NCBI RefSeq assembly: GCF_015062615.1
Contig: NZ_SUUH01000005.1
Location: 62,001 to 126,000 of the forward strand
Reading direction: 5' to 3'
Length of the DNA stretch: 64,000 bases
From: Denitrobacterium detoxificans
Lineage (GTDB): Bacteria > Actinomycetota > Coriobacteriia > Coriobacteriales > Eggerthellaceae
Shown: in pieces, positions 34,531-43,125 of the stretch
Layout: every line of letters starts with the position of its first letter
How positions within the stretch are numbered: the stretch's first letter is position 1
Translations under genes and position numbers: made by a program
The notes under the pieces: model-generated
Seen by the model: only the letters and a program-made list of their open reading frames with translations
Database searches by the model: none
What the model was told of the DNA's origin: nothing

Positions 34531-36300
34531 ATGATTAAGACCCGGCTGCTCAAATTGCTGGCAGATTCGAAGAAGTACATCGTTTACCAGGTAATTTGGA
34601 AGTGGATTTCGCTTATTGCGCAAATCGTCATCGTTTTTCAGGTGGCTGCGTTGTTGCAGGCGACGCTTGATGGCGTACTTTCTGCACAGGCGGTTGCGCT
34701 ATGCGCGTTGGTGGTTGTTGTGGGCGTGGCCGTGCGCATCTTTGCGGGCCGTGCGGAAACCCGTGCGTCGTACCTGGCTAGCGTTGACGTGAAGCGCGTG
34801 CTGCGTGACAAGATCTATCGAAAGTTGCTGCGTCTGGGCGCTTCCTATCGAGCCGATGTGTCCACATCGAAGGTAGTGCAGCTGGCGGTAGAGGGCGTCG
34901 AGCAGTTGGAGACGTACTACGGGCTCTATCTTTCTCAGTTGTTTTACGCCCTGCTTGCGCCGCTTACGCTGTTTGCGGTGCTCTTCTTCGTAAGCCCCAT
35001 GGCTGCAGGTGTGCTGCTGGTGTGTGTGCCGTTCATTCCGCTTTCCATCGTGTTGGTGCAAAAGATTGCGGGCCGCTTGTTCAAGCGCTATTGGGGGAGC
35101 TACACCCAGTTGGGCGATGGCTTTCTGGATAACCTGCAGGGCCTTACCACGCTGAAGATTTACCAGGCCGACGAAGCTGCCGCCCAGCGTATGGACGAAG
35201 AGGCCGAGGATTTTCGCAAGGCAACGATGCGCGTGCTTACGATGCAGCTCAACTCCACGTCGGTTATGGATATTGGTGCCTACGGCGGCGCTGCCCTGGG
35301 CATGGTGGTTGCGTTGTCGCAGCTGTTCGCTGGGGGCATTTCCGTGGCTAGTGCCACGGCCATCGTGCTTTTGGCTGCTGAGTTCTTCCTGCCCATGCGC
35401 CGCTTGGGGAGCTACTTTCACGTTGCCATGAACGGCATGACGGCGAGCGATGACATTTTCGCCTTGCTCGACCTGCCCGAACCTGAATCGAAGGGGGTGC
35501 AGGTACCTCAAGGCCCCGTGTCCTTCGAATTCCGCGATGTTTCGTTTTCCTACGTAAGCGAACGCCCCATTCTGCGCGGCGTCTCGCTGGACCTTCCCGC
35601 GGGTTCATTTGTGTCGCTGGTGGGTACGTCGGGGTGTGGCAAGAGCACCATTGCGGGCTTGCTGGCGGGGCGCAACCGTGGGTATTCCGGCAGCATTCGC
35701 GTGAATGGTGTAGAGCTCTCGCAGGTAGATGAAACGAGTCTCCATGAGAACATTACCTTGGTCAGCTGTGATGCGCATCTGTTCAAGGGTACTGTTCGCT
35801 CGAACCTCATGCTGGGGAACCCCCAGGCAACCGATGAACTCATGAATGCGGCTCTTGCTTCGGTGAACCTGCTGGAATTCTTGGAAGAGCAGCAGGGTCT
35901 TGCCACGCCTGTGGCGGAAGGTGGCAGCAACTTTTCTGGCGGCCAACGCCAGCGTTTGGCCTTGGCCCGCGCACTGCTTCACGATGCCCCTGTGTATGTG
36001 TTCGACGAAGCTACCAGCAGCATCGACGTGGAGAGCGAAGAGGACATCATGAGCGTTATCCACGAACTGGCAAAGACCAAGACGGTCCTGCTCATTTCTC
36101 ATCGCCTGGCGAATGTGGTCGATTCCGAAGTCGTTTATCTGCTGCGCGATGGTCGGATTCTCGAACAGGGTACCCATACCCAACTGATGCAGTTCGACGG
36201 TGCATATGCGCATCTTTTCAACGCACAGCGAGAGCTCGAGGAGTATGCGACGGTTTCTACCGCGCGCATGGTCGTGGAAGAGGAGGGGGTGCTTGCATGA
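34531..36300 (+). CDS. CydD-like ABC exporter half (permease-ATPase)
   Basis: 589 residues from ATG 34531. Six membrane helices (near 20-300) precede an ATPase domain with Walker A GTSGCGKST, signature FSGGQRQRLALARALL and Walker B VYVFDEATSSID. Overall it resembles CydD-type halves of heterodimeric exporters. CydDC moves glutathione or cysteine and binds haem; related pairs occur beside iron or haem importers. Its ATGA overlap with the next gene shows a heterodimer. The role here could be haem detoxification, thiol export for haem handling, or import of the IrtAB kind; sequence does not decide. Confidence 0.82.
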   Translation: MIKTRLLKLLADSKKYIVYQVIWKWISLIAQIVIVFQVAALLQATLDGVLSAQAVALCALVVVVGVAVRIFAGRAETRASYLASVDVKRVLRDKIYRKLLRLGASYRADVSTSKVVQLAVEGVEQLETYYGLYLSQLFYALLAPLTLFAVLFFVSPMAAGVLLVCVPFIPLSIVLVQKIAGRLFKRYWGSYTQLGDGFLDNLQGLTTLKIYQADEAAAQRMDEEAEDFRKATMRVLTMQLNSTSVMDIGAYGGAALGMVVALSQLFAGGISVASATAIVLLAAEFFLPMRRLGSYFHVAMNGMTASDDIFALLDLPEPESKGVQVPQGPVSFEFRDVSFSYVSERPILRGVSLDLPAGSFVSLVGTSGCGKSTIAGLLAGRNRGYSGSIRVNGVELSQVDETSLHENITLVSCDAHLFKGTVRSNLMLGNPQATDELMNAALASVNLLEFLEEQQGLATPVAEGGSNFSGGQRQRLALARALLHDAPVYVFDEATSSIDVESEEDIMSVIHELAKTKTVLLISHRLANVVDSEVVYLLRDGRILEQGTHTQLMQFDGAYAHLFNAQRELEEYATVSTARMVVEEEGVLA

Positions 36301-38024
36301 GCACGCAAGAAGTGTCTTCCAAGCGTTCTTCCGGCATAAGCATCATGGGCCGTCTTATCGGCCTCGTTGCACCTCTCATGCCCATAATGGTGCTTGCCAT
36401 CGTGTTGGGCGTGCTGGGCTTCCTGTGCGCCATCTTCCTTACGATTCTGGCGGCGTTGGGCATTGGCGATGTGGCCGCGCAGGCGTTGGGGCAGCCCTCC
36501 TTGGGCGGGCCGTTCGTCGCAGATGCCGGCCGATTGTTTGCCGTCATTGTCGCCATCGCCGTGGCCAGGGGATTCCTGCATTACGGTGAGCAATACTGCA
36601 ATCACTTTATTGCCTTCAAGATGCTTGCGCTCATCCGTCATAAGGTGTTTGCCCGGCTGCGCTTGCTGGCTCCGGCAAAGCTGGAGGGGCGCGATAAGGG
36701 CAACCTGGTTTCGATCATCACGAGTGACATTGAACTGCTCGAGGTGTTTTACGCGCATACCATTTCGCCCATCGCCATTGCCGTGCTCACGTCGCTTGTT
36801 ATGGTGGGCTTCATGGCATGGGTGCATCTGCTTGCCGCTGTGGTCGCGCTGGTGGCCTACCTTGCCGTTGGCCTGGGAATTCCACTATGGAATGGGCGTC
36901 GTGGTGCGCAGCGCAGCTATCGTATGCGCAATGCGCTGGGCGACCTGAATAGCTTCGTGCTCGATTCGCTCTACGGACTCGACGAGACGATTCAATACGG
37001 CGGGGGCGCCCTTCGCGCATGTCGCATGGAAGAGCGTTCAAGGGAAATCGCGGGCATGAGCGGGGAGATGAACCGTGTTGTCGCGGGGCAGCTTTCGGTG
37101 ACAAGCCTGTTCATTCAATTGTTCTCCTGGACGATGCTCTTCGTGATGCTGGCTGCCTTCGCGAATGGACAGGCGACGTTTGCCCAGGTTCTTGTGGCGA
37201 CGGTGGCCATGATGAGCTCGTTTGGTCCGGTGACGGCCCTTTCGAACCTTTCGAGCACGCTGAATGCCACGCTTGCCGCTGGCCAGCGCGTGCTTGATCT
37301 GCTTGACGAAGAGCCCGAAGTGCGTGAGGTGTGCGACGCTGCGCCGGCAAGCGGGGAAGGGCGAGCCTTGCTCGAAGAGGCGGCGGTGCTGGAAAACGTT
37401 TCCTTCTCGTACGAGGGCGAGCGCGTGCTTGAAGGCTATTCGCTGCGTGTGCCCCGCGGTCGCGTGGTGGGCATCCATGGCCCCAGTGGTTCGGGTAAGA
37501 GCACCATCTTGAAGTTGCTCATGCGCTTCTGGGATGTCGATGCGGGCAAGGTGAACGTGTCGGGTCGTGATGTGCACGAGCTTAATACGGCTGACCTTCG
37601 CTCGTTCGAATCGTGCGTTACGCAGCAAACGTGGCTATTCCGCGACACCATTGCCAACAACATCGCCATTGGCAAGCCTGGCGCTACCCGTGAAGAGGTG
37701 GTGGAAGCCGCCAAGAAGGCGTCTTTGCACGAATTCGTGCAAACGCTTCCGCATGGGTACGATACGAACGTGGGCGAGATGGGCGACAACATGTCGGGCG
37801 GTGAAGCCCAGCGCATCGGCTTGGCGCGTGCGTTTTTGCATAATGCTCCGCTGCTGTTGCTCGACGAGCCTACAAGCAATCTCGACTCTTTGAACGAGGC
37901 CATTATCTTGAAGTCGCTTCGCGAGCAGTATGCGGGCGAAGCGGTGGTGCTTGTGTCGCATCGCCAATCCACTATGGGTCTGTGCGACGAGGTATACGAG
38001 ATGCATCCTGCTCACCATTCGTAA
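36297..38024 (+). CDS. CydC-like ABC exporter half (permease-ATPase)
   Basis: 575 residues, start ATG 36297 overlapping the partner's TGA. Six membrane helices are followed by Walker A GPSGSGKST, signature MSGGEAQRIGLARAFL and Walker B LLLDEPTSNLDSLNE. The signature has E in place of the usual Q, and the Walker-B catalytic position is still D-E. It forms the second half of a heterodimeric ABC transporter and closes the haem operon that starts at 29419. Confidence 0.82.
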   Translation: MSTQEVSSKRSSGISIMGRLIGLVAPLMPIMVLAIVLGVLGFLCAIFLTILAALGIGDVAAQALGQPSLGGPFVADAGRLFAVIVAIAVARGFLHYGEQYCNHFIAFKMLALIRHKVFARLRLLAPAKLEGRDKGNLVSIITSDIELLEVFYAHTISPIAIAVLTSLVMVGFMAWVHLLAAVVALVAYLAVGLGIPLWNGRRGAQRSYRMRNALGDLNSFVLDSLYGLDETIQYGGGALRACRMEERSREIAGMSGEMNRVVAGQLSVTSLFIQLFSWTMLFVMLAAFANGQATFAQVLVATVAMMSSFGPVTALSNLSSTLNATLAAGQRVLDLLDEEPEVREVCDAAPASGEGRALLEEAAVLENVSFSYEGERVLEGYSLRVPRGRVVGIHGPSGSGKSTILKLLMRFWDVDAGKVNVSGRDVHELNTADLRSFESCVTQQTWLFRDTIANNIAIGKPGATREEVVEAAKKASLHEFVQTLPHGYDTNVGEMGDNMSGGEAQRIGLARAFLHNAPLLLLDEPTSNLDSLNEAIILKSLREQYAGEAVVLVSHRQSTMGLCDEVYEMHPAHHS

Positions 38025-38075
38025 CGTTTTGGTCTCGTCCGCGAACGTTATACGGCTCTGGTTTGGTCCTTTCAC

Positions 38076-38081
38076 TAAAAT
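38076..38081 (+). promoter_or_regulatory. Candidate -10 for the YbjQ-like gene
   Basis: TAAAAT, 36 bases upstream of the start at 38117 and after the end of the ABC operon. The -35 is weak. Confidence 0.35.
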
Positions 38082-38116
38082 GGTGCCATTGGTCGTTCTG
38101 AGAAAGGGAGTTCAAT

Positions 38117-38428
38117 ATGTTCATCACCACTTGCGATTCCATTCCCGGCCGTCAGATGGAGGTCCTGGGCCTCGTACGCGGTAATGTTGTCACCTCGAAG
38201 CACATTGGTCGCGATGTTATGGCTGGCTTCAAGAGCATTGCAGGTGGCGAAATCAAGAGCTACACCGACATGATGAACGAGGGCCGCGCCATCGCAGAGC
38301 AGCGTATGATTCAAGAGGCGGAAGCCCTGGGCGCCAATGGCATCGTGGCCATGCGTTACGCTGGCTCGACTGTCATGGAGGGCACGCAGGAAATGCTCGC
38401 GTATGGCACCGCCGTGCGCCTTTCCTAG
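38117..38428 (+). CDS. YbjQ/UPF0145 family protein
   Basis: 103 residues. The conserved core LGLVRGNVVTSKHIGRDVMAG and the C-terminal GANGIVAMRY motif place it in the UPF0145/YbjQ family, small pentameric cytoplasmic proteins once annotated as heavy-metal binding, with unknown function. AAGGGAG lies seven bases upstream of ATG 38117. It is flanked by its own promoter and terminator, so it is monocistronic. Confidence 0.88.
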   Translation: MFITTCDSIPGRQMEVLGLVRGNVVTSKHIGRDVMAGFKSIAGGEIKSYTDMMNEGRAIAEQRMIQEAEALGANGIVAMRYAGSTVMEGTQEMLAYGTAVRLS

Positions 38429-38457
38429 GCGTAACTCAGACATATCGCATGGCATAA

Positions 38458-38483
38458 GGCTCCGCACACAGCGGAGCCTTTTT
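38458..38483 (+). terminator. Terminator of the YbjQ-like gene
   Basis: GGCTCCGC (38458-38465) pairs perfectly with GCGGAGCC (38471-38478), followed by TTTTT. Confidence 0.9.
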
Positions 38484-38625
38484 CTGTCTATAAGCCTCTG
38501 AGCTGGTTATATTACCCTCGTTTATGCCTGCATAATCCATTGCAAATTGCTTCTGGCATAGGGCGAACCTACGCTAGTTCCATCCGGGGTCATACGGGAG
38601 GCCCGGTTTTGGAATGGAGGAAAGA

Positions 38626-40221
38626 ATGGAACTTACTCGCAGGAATTTTCTTGCTGGCGCTATGGTTGCCGGGAGCGCTGTGGCCGCTGCCATGACGGGC
38701 TGCGCGCCTGCGAAGACCCAGAAGGACGAGAGCGCTTCGAGTGGCGATACGTCCTCTGCTGTGAAGAGCGAACACAATCCCTCGGAAACCCTCACGTGCG
38801 ACCTAGTCGTCGTTGGTTCGGGTACGGCAGGTTGCTGCGCTGCCGTTCGCGCGGCTCAGCTGGGCCTCAAGGTGGTCATGCTCGAAAAGAATGCCGTGTA
38901 TGGCGGTTCTTCGGGCTACGCCGAGGGCCTGGGTGCTGTGAATTCGTACATGCATCGTGAGCAGGGCCTGCAGTTTGACACGAACGAAGTGTTCCTGCGT
39001 ACGCAGGAATACCATCACTGGGCAGCCAACAGCGCTGTGCTTCGTCGCTACATCGAGAATTCGGGTGCCACGATTGATTGGTTGCACGACGAATGTGGCA
39101 TCAGCTTCTATCAGGCTACGGTAACGTCTCCGAATTCGTATCCTAGCTGGCATCTTCTGGCCGACGCACAGGGCAATGTGGAGCGTGTGCAGAAGGGCCT
39201 CATTAACCCTATGGTTGAACTCGCTCAGACCCTTGGCGTAGACGTGCGCAAGGAAGCTCCTGCTACGGGGCTTATCGTGGAAGATGGCGAGGTCGCTGGC
39301 GTGTACTTCCAGGAAGCCAAGAAGGAATACGCGTTGAAGGCGCAGAACGTCATTCTGGCCACGGGCGGCTATAGCAACAATAAGGACCTGGTGGAGGAAT
39401 TCTGCCATACCGATTACGACAAGATCTGGAATTGGGGCGCTGCCGGCCGCGACGGCGACGGCATCACCATGGCTCAGCAGGTGGGCGGCGTACTGTGCAA
39501 TCCATCCAACCTCATGTATGGCTCCACGCGCATTCCGGGCTGCTCGGAGTTTGAAGAGCCGGCTAACTGGGTGTTTTCCTGGCAGCCTGCAATGCGCGTG
39601 AACGAACAGGCCAAGCGCTTCTTCAATGAGGAAATGTGCGCCGACTTTTCCGCTGCGTCGAATGCCATCGTAGCTCAAGAAAAGTGCTACACGATTATGG
39701 ACCAGGCGTATCTGGACCAGCTGTGCGATGTGGGCATGACCATTGGTCTTGTGTCTGTGGGTCATGTCGCGGGCGAGCCTATTCAGGGCGGTCGCCAGGC
39801 CGTAGAGGAAAACATTGCCGCTGGAAATGTGTTCCGCGCCGATACGATCGAAGAGCTGGCCCAGAAGCTCGAGCTTGATCCCGAGCAGCTGGCCGCAACG
39901 GTGAAGGAATACAACGATTGTGCTGCGGCAGGCGCCGACCCCGTGTACGGCACGACTCATTTCGCGCCGTTGGCTACGCCGCCGTTCTATGGCGCTCACA
40001 TTCAGCGTGCCATCTTCACGAGCGTTGGTGGCTTGGATGTCGATGAGTACCTACGTGTGCTCGACGTCGACAAGCAGCCCATTCCTCATTTGTTCGCGCT
40101 GGGTACCGATGCAAGTAGCTATACGGGTTTTTGCTACGACGTTGACGTGATGTCCGGATCTGAACAGGGTTGGTGCGCCACGGGTGGCCGTTTGGCTGCG
40201 GAGTTCATCGCAAACGCATAG
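38626..40221 (+). CDS. Tat-exported fumarate-reductase-like FAD flavoprotein
   Basis: 531 residues from ATG 38626, five bases after GGAGG; ATG 38614 overlaps that ribosome site. The N-terminus LTRRNFLAGAMVAGSAV is a twin-arginine signal and continues to MTGC, a possible lipobox. The FAD-binding fold shows VVVGSGTAGCCAAVRAAQLG and VMLEKNAVYGGSSGYAEGLG. Later come LATGGYSNN, TSVGGLDVDEYLRV and a C-terminal GGRLAAEFIAN. The family reduces varied unsaturated acceptors at the outer membrane face; Coriobacteriia carry many paralogs, each with its own substrate, often beside a LysR regulator as here. The acceptor is unknown. No cytochrome subunit is encoded next to it. Confidence 0.87.
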   Translation: MELTRRNFLAGAMVAGSAVAAAMTGCAPAKTQKDESASSGDTSSAVKSEHNPSETLTCDLVVVGSGTAGCCAAVRAAQLGLKVVMLEKNAVYGGSSGYAEGLGAVNSYMHREQGLQFDTNEVFLRTQEYHHWAANSAVLRRYIENSGATIDWLHDECGISFYQATVTSPNSYPSWHLLADAQGNVERVQKGLINPMVELAQTLGVDVRKEAPATGLIVEDGEVAGVYFQEAKKEYALKAQNVILATGGYSNNKDLVEEFCHTDYDKIWNWGAAGRDGDGITMAQQVGGVLCNPSNLMYGSTRIPGCSEFEEPANWVFSWQPAMRVNEQAKRFFNEEMCADFSAASNAIVAQEKCYTIMDQAYLDQLCDVGMTIGLVSVGHVAGEPIQGGRQAVEENIAAGNVFRADTIEELAQKLELDPEQLAATVKEYNDCAAAGADPVYGTTHFAPLATPPFYGAHIQRAIFTSVGGLDVDEYLRVLDVDKQPIPHLFALGTDASSYTGFCYDVDVMSGSEQGWCATGGRLAAEFIANA

Positions 40222-40279
40222 GGCCAATTTGGTATACCATCATATGCCGACCATCCCTCCCGGTTGGCTTGGTGATAGG

Positions 40280-40316
40280 GACGGTGGTGCTTTCTGCAGA
40301 GTGCCACCGTCTTGCT
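40280..40316 (+). terminator. Terminator between flavoprotein and LysR gene
   Basis: A 14-bp hairpin (40280-40293 with 40298-40311, including three G-T pairs) beginning GACGGTGG and ending CCACCGTC, followed by TTGCT. It ends 21 bases before the LysR start, so it overlaps where that gene's promoter or leader would be. Confidence 0.65.
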
Positions 40317-40332
40317 ATAGAAAGGTGCTCTC

Positions 40333-41226
40333 ATGGATATCTTTCGCATGCGATGCTTTGTGTCTGTCGCGCAGACCCAAAGTCTGTCGAAGGCGTCTCA
40401 TGAACAGTTCATCACGCAGCCGGCTATGTCTGCCCAGATGAAGGCTTTGGAGTCGGAAATGGGTACGCAGTTGCTCCGAAGGGGGAGAACCATCTCGCTC
40501 ACGCCTGCGGGGCAGGTTGCGTTTGAGCGTTTTTCGCGCATCGTTGATGAGTACGATGCCGCGCGACGCGCCATCGCTCTTGAGGGCGATCACATGGGTG
40601 GCCTGTTGCGTATTGGCTTTCATGGGCCTGTGAACTGGGCGGGCGTGCCCGACATGGTGCGTGCGTACCGTGGGCAGAATCCAAGCGTGGAAGTGGATAT
40701 CGAAATTGACACGTGGAACAACCTGATGAAGCGTCTCGATAGCGGCAAGCTTGACGTGGCGTTCATGGAGCTTTCCGAAATCGAGGGTCAATCGACTATC
40801 GTAGCTGACCCCCTGTTCGAGGAGAGCGTGTGCGTAGTCATGCCGCCGTCGCATCCCCTTGCGGGCCGCGAATCGATTTCGGTTATGGACATCGTTCACG
40901 AACCCATGATGCTGTTTAGCCCCGAAACGTCTCCCCGCTTTTTTAGGAATCTCAACGCCGCATTTGAGCGCATCGGCATTCATGCCGATAAGGTGGTGCG
41001 TGGTAATCACCATGAAGCGACGATTTCGCTGGTGCATGCGGGGTGTGGCATTACGTGCATGCCGCAGACGTTTTGCCGCGAGTATACGGGCATCGCATCT
41101 GTTCCGTTTTCCGATTTGGCGACGCACATGCGCTACGGCGTGGCGTGGAACAAGGCGCGCGTGACCTCGGTGGGAAGCTCGTTCGTCGATTTCGCGCGCG
41201 GCTGGGTATGGCCGCAGCATGCTTAG
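40333..41226 (+). CDS. LysR-family transcriptional regulator
   Basis: 297 residues. The N-terminal winged helix (MDIFRMRCFVSVAQTQSLSK, then FITQPAMSAQMKALESEMG) and the C-terminal periplasmic-binding-protein-like effector domain (LLRIGFHGPVNW and beyond) are standard LysR. It probably controls the adjacent flavoprotein in response to its substrate; this is inferred from position. AAAGG lies eight bases upstream. It converges on the metallohydrolase gene with a four-base overlap and no room for a terminator. Confidence 0.9.
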   Translation: MDIFRMRCFVSVAQTQSLSKASHEQFITQPAMSAQMKALESEMGTQLLRRGRTISLTPAGQVAFERFSRIVDEYDAARRAIALEGDHMGGLLRIGFHGPVNWAGVPDMVRAYRGQNPSVEVDIEIDTWNNLMKRLDSGKLDVAFMELSEIEGQSTIVADPLFEESVCVVMPPSHPLAGRESISVMDIVHEPMMLFSPETSPRFFRNLNAAFERIGIHADKVVRGNHHEATISLVHAGCGITCMPQTFCREYTGIASVPFSDLATHMRYGVAWNKARVTSVGSSFVDFARGWVWPQHA

Positions 41227-42026
41227 CGAATGGTGATGGGCTTGCTTTGGTAGGCCACGTGTACGTTGGCGGGGTGGCTGGCGCGCGTCACAGCTGCACG
41301 CAGCGTTTCGCCGGGCATGCGGTAGTCGTTGGAATTTTGCGAGATGTGCAGGGCGGCAACATGCTCGAGCCTGTCGCTTAGCAACTCGGCAAGTTCGGCG
41401 GCCGATTGCTCGTTCGAAAGGTGTCCTCCGTCGCCCGCGATACGCGCCTTCACGTAGGCGGGATACGCGCAGGCTCGCAACATGGCCGGGTCGTGATTGC
41501 TTTCCAGCCCCAGCAGACGAACGTCGCACAGCGCTTCGTGCGCTTCTCCCGTCACGATGCCCGTATCGGTCATGAAGCCCAGCACGTCCGTTTCGGTTTC
41601 GAAGCGGAATCCGCATGATCCCATGGCGTCGTGCGAGGTGGGGAAGGGTGTGATGCGCATGCCGGCCAGGACAAAGTCATCTTCGGTCGCCTTGAACGTA
41701 CGGAAGTCGTGGCTGTTTGCAAGTTCGCGCAGCGTGTTGCTACCGTCAATGGATGCCTGTTGCGCATATACCGTGGGGTTTACGCCGCTTTTTGCGAGTT
41801 TCCGCAGGCAGACGCCTAGTCCGCTGATATGGTCGGTATGTTCGTGCGTAATGAGGACCGCTTGAAGCTTGCATGGGTCGAATCCACATTGTTCGCTGCG
41901 CTCGATGAGCGCCTTGCCGCTAATGCCGCAATCGATGAGCACGCCCATGCCCGTTGAAGTGTCCTCTACGATGGCCGCGTTGCCCTTGCTTCCGCTGGCC
42001 AGAATATGCAGTGCGAATAAACTCAT
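41223..42026 (-). CDS. MBL-fold metallohydrolase, YycJ/WalJ-like
   Basis: 267 residues on the minus strand. LHILASGSKGNAAIV at the N-terminus, the metal motif ITHEHTDHISGLG, the later GFMTDTG and ESNHD ligands, and GDGGHLSNEQ match the YycJ/WalJ branch of metallo-beta-lactamase-fold hydrolases, linked elsewhere to DNA repair or cell-wall control as likely nucleases. I use ATG 42026, where the conserved start LFALHILASGS begins; the frame stays open upstream without family similarity. No strong ribosome site is seen. It diverges from the CmpB-like gene across 52 bases. Confidence 0.88.
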   Translation of the reverse strand: MSLFALHILASGSKGNAAIVEDTSTGMGVLIDCGISGKALIERSEQCGFDPCKLQAVLITHEHTDHISGLGVCLRKLAKSGVNPTVYAQQASIDGSNTLRELANSHDFRTFKATEDDFVLAGMRITPFPTSHDAMGSCGFRFETETDVLGFMTDTGIVTGEAHEALCDVRLLGLESNHDPAMLRACAYPAYVKARIAGDGGHLSNEQSAAELAELLSDRLEHVAALHISQNSNDYRMPGETLRAAVTRASHPANVHVAYQSKPITIR

Positions 42027-42078
42027 GCGGCATAGGGTATCATGACCCTGTGTGCAACCGTAAGAAGGGGAGTCCGGC

Positions 42079-43005
42079 TTGCTCGTTTTAATCGCAACTT
42101 TGCTTGCTCTTATTGTGGTCATCGGGGGTGTCATCTACGGCATTCGCGTGCTTGTGGTGCGTTCGGGTTTTGGCCGTACCATTCGCCACCTGGTGGAAGA
42201 GCAGCGTCTGAGCGACGACGTGCGTCAGGCCATCGACGATGCGCAGAAATGGCGTGATGAGCGCAAGCTCTCTATGCCTCACGTGAGCAAGAAGAAACCC
42301 CATCTTTCCCGCGTGCAGCGTGCGAAAGTGCGTGCTGCGCATATTGAACGTCGTGAAGACTTCCTCGACAAGCTGCACATTGGCTGGTATCAGATAGTCT
42401 TGCTGTTCTTTGTGGGCAGCGTGTTGGGTCTCTTTCTGGAAGAGACGTGGATGTTCGTCACGGCTGGGCTTACGCAAAGTCGCGTGGGCTTGGTGTGGGG
42501 TCCGTTCTCTCCCTTGTATGGCGTAGGCGCCACGTTGCTTACCGTTATCACGTTCTATATGCGCCGTAAGCACTGCGCTCCATGGCAGGTGTTTTTGGTG
42601 GCGCTGGTGGTGGGCGGAATGCTCGAGCAGATTACCGGTTGGTCTATGAGCACGTTCATGCACGCCTCTTCGTGGGATTACTCGAATGTACCGGGTGCCA
42701 TAACGCAGTGGGTGGCCGTGCCGTTTCTAGTGTTCTGGGGTGCGTTGGGCCTGGTGTGGTATGTGTGCATCATGCCCGAATTGCTGTTCATTATTGGCGA
42801 GCCTACTACGCCCCGTCGCGTGATACTCGTGTCGCTGCTGGGCGTCTATTTGGCGCTCGACGTCTTCATGACGCTGTCGTGCTTCAACCGCGTTGCCGAA
42901 CGCCATGATGGCATTCCGCCCGCAACGGGCTTCGACGTGTGGATCGATCAGAACTATACCGACGAGTTCATGTCCGATCGTTTCCAGAACATGAACTTTT
43001 CCTAG
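42079..43005 (+). CDS. CmpB-like (PF06541 type) membrane protein
   Basis: 308 residues, beginning at TTG 42079 with AAGGGGAG six bases upstream. One N-terminal helix (residues 1-22) is followed by a basic, probably cytoplasmic region to about residue 100. Five or so helices follow, with the motifs GSVLGLFLEE, GPFSPLYGVGA and GMLEQITGWSMSTF. These match the family labelled putative ABC-transporter type IV or CmpB. Despite the name, no ATPase is encoded nearby and the function is unknown. Confidence 0.82.
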   Translation: MLVLIATLLALIVVIGGVIYGIRVLVVRSGFGRTIRHLVEEQRLSDDVRQAIDDAQKWRDERKLSMPHVSKKKPHLSRVQRAKVRAAHIERREDFLDKLHIGWYQIVLLFFVGSVLGLFLEETWMFVTAGLTQSRVGLVWGPFSPLYGVGATLLTVITFYMRRKHCAPWQVFLVALVVGGMLEQITGWSMSTFMHASSWDYSNVPGAITQWVAVPFLVFWGALGLVWYVCIMPELLFIIGEPTTPRRVILVSLLGVYLALDVFMTLSCFNRVAERHDGIPPATGFDVWIDQNYTDEFMSDRFQNMNFS

Positions 43006-43125
43006 GCCATTTCCCCGATTTCTTCTGGTTCACTATCGCGCGCTAGAGTGCAATGCGCTAGGATATGCTCTATTCGAGTGGAGTGCCTGCATGGGCAGGC
43101 GCGAATTGGGCAAGGAAGGAATCGC

